Source: Ruminococcaceae bacterium UBA794 (lineage in GTDB: Bacteria; Bacillota; Clostridia; Oscillospirales; Ruminococcaceae). Taken from it: a DNA stretch of 8,731 nucleotides. The stretch is taken from the NCBI GenBank assembly GCA_002304735.1, contig DBIU01000063.1:1-8731 (forward strand). Direction: 5' to 3'. The position numbers and the translations under genes were made by a program. Below, piece after piece: positions 6,170 to 8,731 of the stretch; position 1 is the first letter of the stretch, and the number at the start of each line of letters is the position of its first letter. Below the pieces are notes generated by a model, which worked only from the letters and a program-made list of their open reading frames with translations, was not told the origin of the DNA and ran no database searches.

Positions 6170-6202
6170 AATCCCGATCGTAGTCACGGTCGGGATTTTT
6201 TT
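6170..6202 (+). terminator. Rho-independent terminator of the Fic gene, abutting the next ribosome site
   Basis: A 12-bp stem with one T-G pair (6170-6181 with 6186-6197, AATCCCGATCGT paired with ACGGTCGGGATT) closes the loop AGTC and runs into seven T (6196-6202). The GGAGG site of the next gene starts immediately at 6203, and the TTG start is at 6214. As with the hairpin at 2031, there is no room for a promoter between terminator and gene. Confidence 0.9.
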
Positions 6203-6213
6203 GGAGGCTATAA

Positions 6214-6786
6214 TTGAACAAGAAAAAACAACCTCAGCAGTCAACAAAGCAGCTCCTCGGAATAGATTGCATAACCGAATATTCGCTCAAGACCGCTTCA
6301 AGTGAGGCGGTCTATTTCAGCGTCAAGCCAAGCAATATTTCGGTGATGTCCGAGGCGGGTTTGTCGGCGAAAATCTACTCGCTGATGAACGTTCTGAAAG
6401 GCTTGACGGAGATTGAGATACTCTGCGTGAACAGCCGCGAGAGCTTTGACGGCAACAAAAATCACTTGAAAATTCTTGCGAAAAAAGAGGAAAATCCGGC
6501 TGTTCGGAAACTGCTTGAACAGGACGAAAAGCACCTTGACCATATTCAGGCACTTACCGCTACAGCGCGCGAATTCCTGCTTATAGTGCGGCTTCGCGGG
6601 CTTAAGGACAAGGAGATTTTCTCCTATTTGAACCGCATTGAAAAAACGCTCAGCGAAAACGGATTTTCCGCAAGGCGATATGACGGCGAGGATATAAAAA
6701 CGCTCCTCGCCGTATATTTTGAGCAAAATGTAACAACCGAAAAATTTGATGACGCAGACGGAGAAAGGTGGATTTTGAATGGCTGA
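6214..6786 (+). CDS. Conserved conjugation protein resembling a stand-alone VirB4/TraC N-terminal domain
   Basis: The 190-residue soluble protein has no signal peptide or membrane helix. After a polar N-terminus (MNKKKQPQQSTKQLLG) come a strand (AVYFSVKPSNISVMSE), helix AKIYSLMNVLKGL, strand EIEILCVNSRESF, a charged helical region (about residues 79-115, ENPAVRKLLEQDEKHLDHIQ), strand FLLIVRLRG, and a final part ending LLAVYFEQNVT. This order and motifs such as NISVMSE and EENPAVRKLLE resemble the N-terminal domain of TraC/VirB4-type ATPases in Gram-positive systems, but with no Walker motifs. I know unnamed homologues encoded just upstream of VirB4. An adaptor role between PrgI and VirB4 is inferred. 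The start is TTG 6214, set by GGAGG (6203-6207), 6 bases away. It overlaps the next gene by 8 bases. Confidence 0.72.
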   Translation: MNKKKQPQQSTKQLLGIDCITEYSLKTASSEAVYFSVKPSNISVMSEAGLSAKIYSLMNVLKGLTEIEILCVNSRESFDGNKNHLKILAKKEENPAVRKLLEQDEKHLDHIQALTATAREFLLIVRLRGLKDKEIFSYLNRIEKTLSENGFSARRYDGEDIKTLLAVYFEQNVTTEKFDDADGERWILNG

Positions 6787-7816
6787 AAAGCTTATAATTA
6801 ACGCTGTTTTGAACCGAAAAGCAGACTGTTATTCGCCCGAAAAATGCGTGGTGGATAAGGTGATAAAGCTAAACGAAACCGAGTTCAAAAATCTTGTCGA
6901 GCACCCGCTTCGGGAGAAATATTTTATTCGGAAATACCGTGAGCTGATGGGCGTTGAGGGCAATCTCAACCATTGTATTCTTGCAGTCGGAAAGGAAAGC
7001 GGCGACGGTCTGCTGATTAAGTCCGAGGGCTCGGATTACGCGAGATATTCGCAGTTTATCCCGAACGCAAGCGGAATTATCGCCGCGCACGAACAGACTT
7101 CTGCTTTATCTGAACTCGAAAAATGCTTGAAAAATTGGGTGGCAGACTGCGTTTCGGACAGCGGCGACAAGTTGGATTTTTGCGTTCACACAAACGAATT
7201 TCTGGGCGACAAACATACGCTGGAGCTGCTTAACGAGTGGGTTTGTCAGGAAATACGAAAGCACCCGAGAATTGGTTTCCTTGAAAGGAAAAACGACGCG
7301 ATTGTTGCCGTTAAGGGCGAGCTTACCGAAACCAAGCTTTACTGTCCGCTGAAAATTGTTTCCGAACCCGAGGATTATTTTGCGGATTTGTGCGAGGAAA
7401 ATCCCGATAAATACGCCGATTATGCTGCCAAAATAAACGCAAAAATTCACGCGGATATTTCGCGAGATGAGGATATGCAAACCCGCGGATTGATTGCATT
7501 TACCGACAACAATCATCTGTACCGCAAGGTGCATTCTGCCTTTCCGCAGGTTGAAAATCGTGACGGAAATCTGTACGGAGTAATTGCCGTGAAGTCTTAC
7601 GGGGAGCCGGATAAGGCGGATTTGATTGACCTTGCCGAAGAGCTTACCGGACAGCTTTCCGACGGCTGGGGCGAGAGCTTTGAACAGCGCGAAATTCGGC
7701 TCGGAGATGATGTTGTTTACATTTCTTTTTGGAACAGCGAAAACTTCTTCCTGCTGCCCGAAAGCGAAATGTTTCCCGAGCCGGATATAAAGCAGACGAT
7801 TGGAGGGTTAAGTTGA
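6779..7816 (+). CDS. DUF6329-like two-part protein, function unknown
   Basis: The 345-residue protein is soluble and acidic, without signal peptide or membrane helix. Residues about 17-100 resemble DUF6329 as I recall it: YSPEKCVVDKVIKLNETEF, then a helix, then HCILAVGKESGDGLLIKSEG and DYARYSQFIP. A middle region (about 130-225) is not recognised. The C-terminal part (about 242-335) has GNLYGVIAVKSYGEPDK and then QLSDGWGESFEQREI and ISFWNSENFFLLPE. Similar SDGWGEGFEQREI modules occur at the ends of various uncharacterised proteins of Firmicutes mobile elements. No catalytic motif is evident. AGGTGG (6766-6771) precedes ATG 6779 by 7 bases; it overlaps the upstream gene by 8 bases and VirB4 by 4, so all three are probably translated together. 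It sits between two transfer genes I would expect to be adjacent, so it may be an accessory insertion that has become part of the operon. Confidence 0.68.
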   Translation: MAEKLIINAVLNRKADCYSPEKCVVDKVIKLNETEFKNLVEHPLREKYFIRKYRELMGVEGNLNHCILAVGKESGDGLLIKSEGSDYARYSQFIPNASGIIAAHEQTSALSELEKCLKNWVADCVSDSGDKLDFCVHTNEFLGDKHTLELLNEWVCQEIRKHPRIGFLERKNDAIVAVKGELTETKLYCPLKIVSEPEDYFADLCEENPDKYADYAAKINAKIHADISRDEDMQTRGLIAFTDNNHLYRKVHSAFPQVENRDGNLYGVIAVKSYGEPDKADLIDLAEELTGQLSDGWGESFEQREIRLGDDVVYISFWNSENFFLLPESEMFPEPDIKQTIGGLS

Positions 7817-8731
7817 AGAAAAACAGATTGAACGAGAGGGATTTTGCGACCAAACCGCAGAAAAATTTCCTCGATATGATTGCGCCGTCCGTGATAAAAT
7901 TCTACACGGACTACTTTATTTGCGGGAACACTTTTCGCTGCGTCTGGGCGCTGCGCGAGTACCCGACAAGCACCTCGGAGCAGGCTATTCTGCGCTATCT
8001 CGGCGAAAAAGACGGCGTGACGCTGCGCATTTACACGCGACCCGTGACCGCAGCCGAGGAAAAGCGCATCATCGCAAATGCCGCCAACAAAAACCGTATG
8101 CAGCGAATTTCCACCAACAATTTGCAGCAAACCGTTGCCGCCGAAAGCAACCTTCAGGACGTGGCGCAGCTTGCCGCGGATATGCACCGAAACCGTGAAC
8201 CGCTGCTTCACACGGCGGTTTTCATCGAAATGATTTCGGACAATCTTGACAATTTGCGCATTCTGCAAACCGAGGTGCAGACCGAATTGGTGCGCTCAAA
8301 GCTGAACGTGGACAGGCTTATTCTCCGCCAGCAGCACGGCTTTATGAGCGTTATGCCAAGCGGACGGAATATGTTCAAGGAGCAGTTTGAGCGCGTTCTC
8401 CCCGCGTCATCGGTCGCAAATCTCTACCCGTTTTCATTCTCCGGAAAGACCGATGAGAACGGTTTTTATCTTGGGCGCGACAAATTCGGGAGTAATATTA
8501 TCGTGGATTTCGACAAGCGTTCCGATGACAAAACCAACGCAAACGCGCTTATTCTGGGCAATTCCGGGCAGGGCAAATCCTACCTTCTCAAGCTGATTTT
8601 AACCAATCTGCGCGAGAGTGGAAAGAGCGTTATTTGTCTTGACCCCGAGACCGAATACGCAGATTTGACACGGAATTTGGGCGGCGCAGCAGGAAGCTGC
8701 GAAGTCAACGCCCAAAGCGCGGCACGGACGC
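7813..8731 (+). CDS. virB4: VirB4-like conjugal transfer ATPase, N-terminal part (3' truncated by window)
   Basis: The frame stays open to the window edge and encodes at least 306 residues. VirB4 ATPases energise assembly of the type IV channel and substrate transfer at the inner membrane. Residues about 20-190 form the N-terminal domain (FLDMIAPSVIKFYTDYFICG, then TFRCVWALREYPTST and a charged helical region with LQDVAQLAADMHRNREPLLH). The motif GFYLGRD (217-223) precedes the ATPase core. Walker A is GNSGQGKS at residues 249-256 (8557-8580), followed by the strand VICLDPETEY with Asp277, typical of VirB4/TraG-type motors. Walker B and the C-terminal half lie beyond the window. The start is TTG 7813, which overlaps the upstream stop (TTGA) and is set by GGAGGG (7802-7807), 5 bases away; the next in-frame ATG is at 7876 and would remove conserved-looking sequence. 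Confidence 0.9.
   Translation, partial: MKKNRLNERDFATKPQKNFLDMIAPSVIKFYTDYFICGNTFRCVWALREYPTSTSEQAILRYLGEKDGVTLRIYTRPVTAAEEKRIIANAANKNRMQRISTNNLQQTVAAESNLQDVAQLAADMHRNREPLLHTAVFIEMISDNLDNLRILQTEVQTELVRSKLNVDRLILRQQHGFMSVMPSGRNMFKEQFERVLPASSVANLYPFSFSGKTDENGFYLGRDKFGSNIIVDFDKRSDDKTNANALILGNSGQGKSYLLKLILTNLRESGKSVICLDPETEYADLTRNLGGAAGSCEVNAQSAART

Noticed and set aside
7920..8198. Plus-strand open frame in a second frame within VirB4
   Set aside because: The VirB4 frame across it carries the family-typical sequence; this one is Arg/His-rich and featureless.
7717..8268. Minus-strand open frame of 183 codons
   Set aside because: Antisense shadow of VirB4 and the end of the preceding gene; those plus-strand frames have clear families, ribosome sites and operon overlaps.
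1..8731. CRISPR array, tRNA, rRNA, insertion sequence, integrase, oriT or attachment site
   Set aside because: Looked for on both strands; no regularly spaced repeats, RNA-gene folds, transposase or integrase motifs or recognisable transfer origin were seen.

Overview
The window looks like part of the conjugation module of an integrative and conjugative element from a Clostridia-type Firmicute, probably a gut or rumen Oscillospiraceae/Lachnospiraceae-like host. The evidence is gene content: a run of families I know from such elements (T2SS-F/TadC, DUF4320, DUF6550, DUF3852, a TrbL/VirB6-like membrane protein, PrgI, a VirB4 ATPase). Base composition is moderate, and Shine-Dalgarno sites are of the GGAGG type with several TTG starts. 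All genes are on the + strand, nearly end to end; the longest gap is about 130 bases. No tRNA, rRNA, CRISPR array, transposase, integrase or attachment site is visible. Family assignments come from memory of the families, not from a search.

Region 1 (1-1295) is a Tad-like pseudopilus segment: the C-terminal end of a TadC-like membrane protein, a DUF4320 protein with a single N-terminal membrane helix, and a second single-helix protein that overlaps it by 4 bases. Region 2 (1296-3785) starts with a short AT-rich gap holding a weak extended -10 promoter candidate. It then has a membrane-anchored Pro/Glu-rich DUF6550 protein, a strong hairpin terminator, and a large secreted protein with a tryptophan-rich strip.

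Region 3 (3797-5310) is the type IV secretion membrane core: DUF3852 (VirB2-like topology), a TrbL/VirB6-like multi-spanning protein with an unclear start, and PrgI. Region 4 (5311-6202) is a self-contained cassette inserted in the core: a near-consensus sigma-A promoter, a Fic-domain protein with an intact active site and an N-terminal self-inhibition motif, and a strong terminator. Region 5 (6214-8731, runs off the window) returns to the conjugation operon: a small protein resembling a stand-alone VirB4/TraC N-terminal domain, a two-part DUF6329-like protein, and the N-terminal third or so of VirB4 with its Walker A loop. Genes in this region overlap by 4-8 bases and two of them begin with TTG.

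Together the genes would build an envelope-spanning DNA transfer channel (VirB6-like pore, PrgI, VirB4 motor, VirB2-like subunit) alongside a Tad-like pilus-related set and surface-exposed proteins. The Fic cassette and the DUF6329-like gene look like accessory cargo. The most notable points are the Fic cassette, the twice-used arrangement hairpin / T-tract / GGAGG / start codon inside one operon, the odd start region of the VirB6-like gene, and the stand-alone VirB4-N-like protein.
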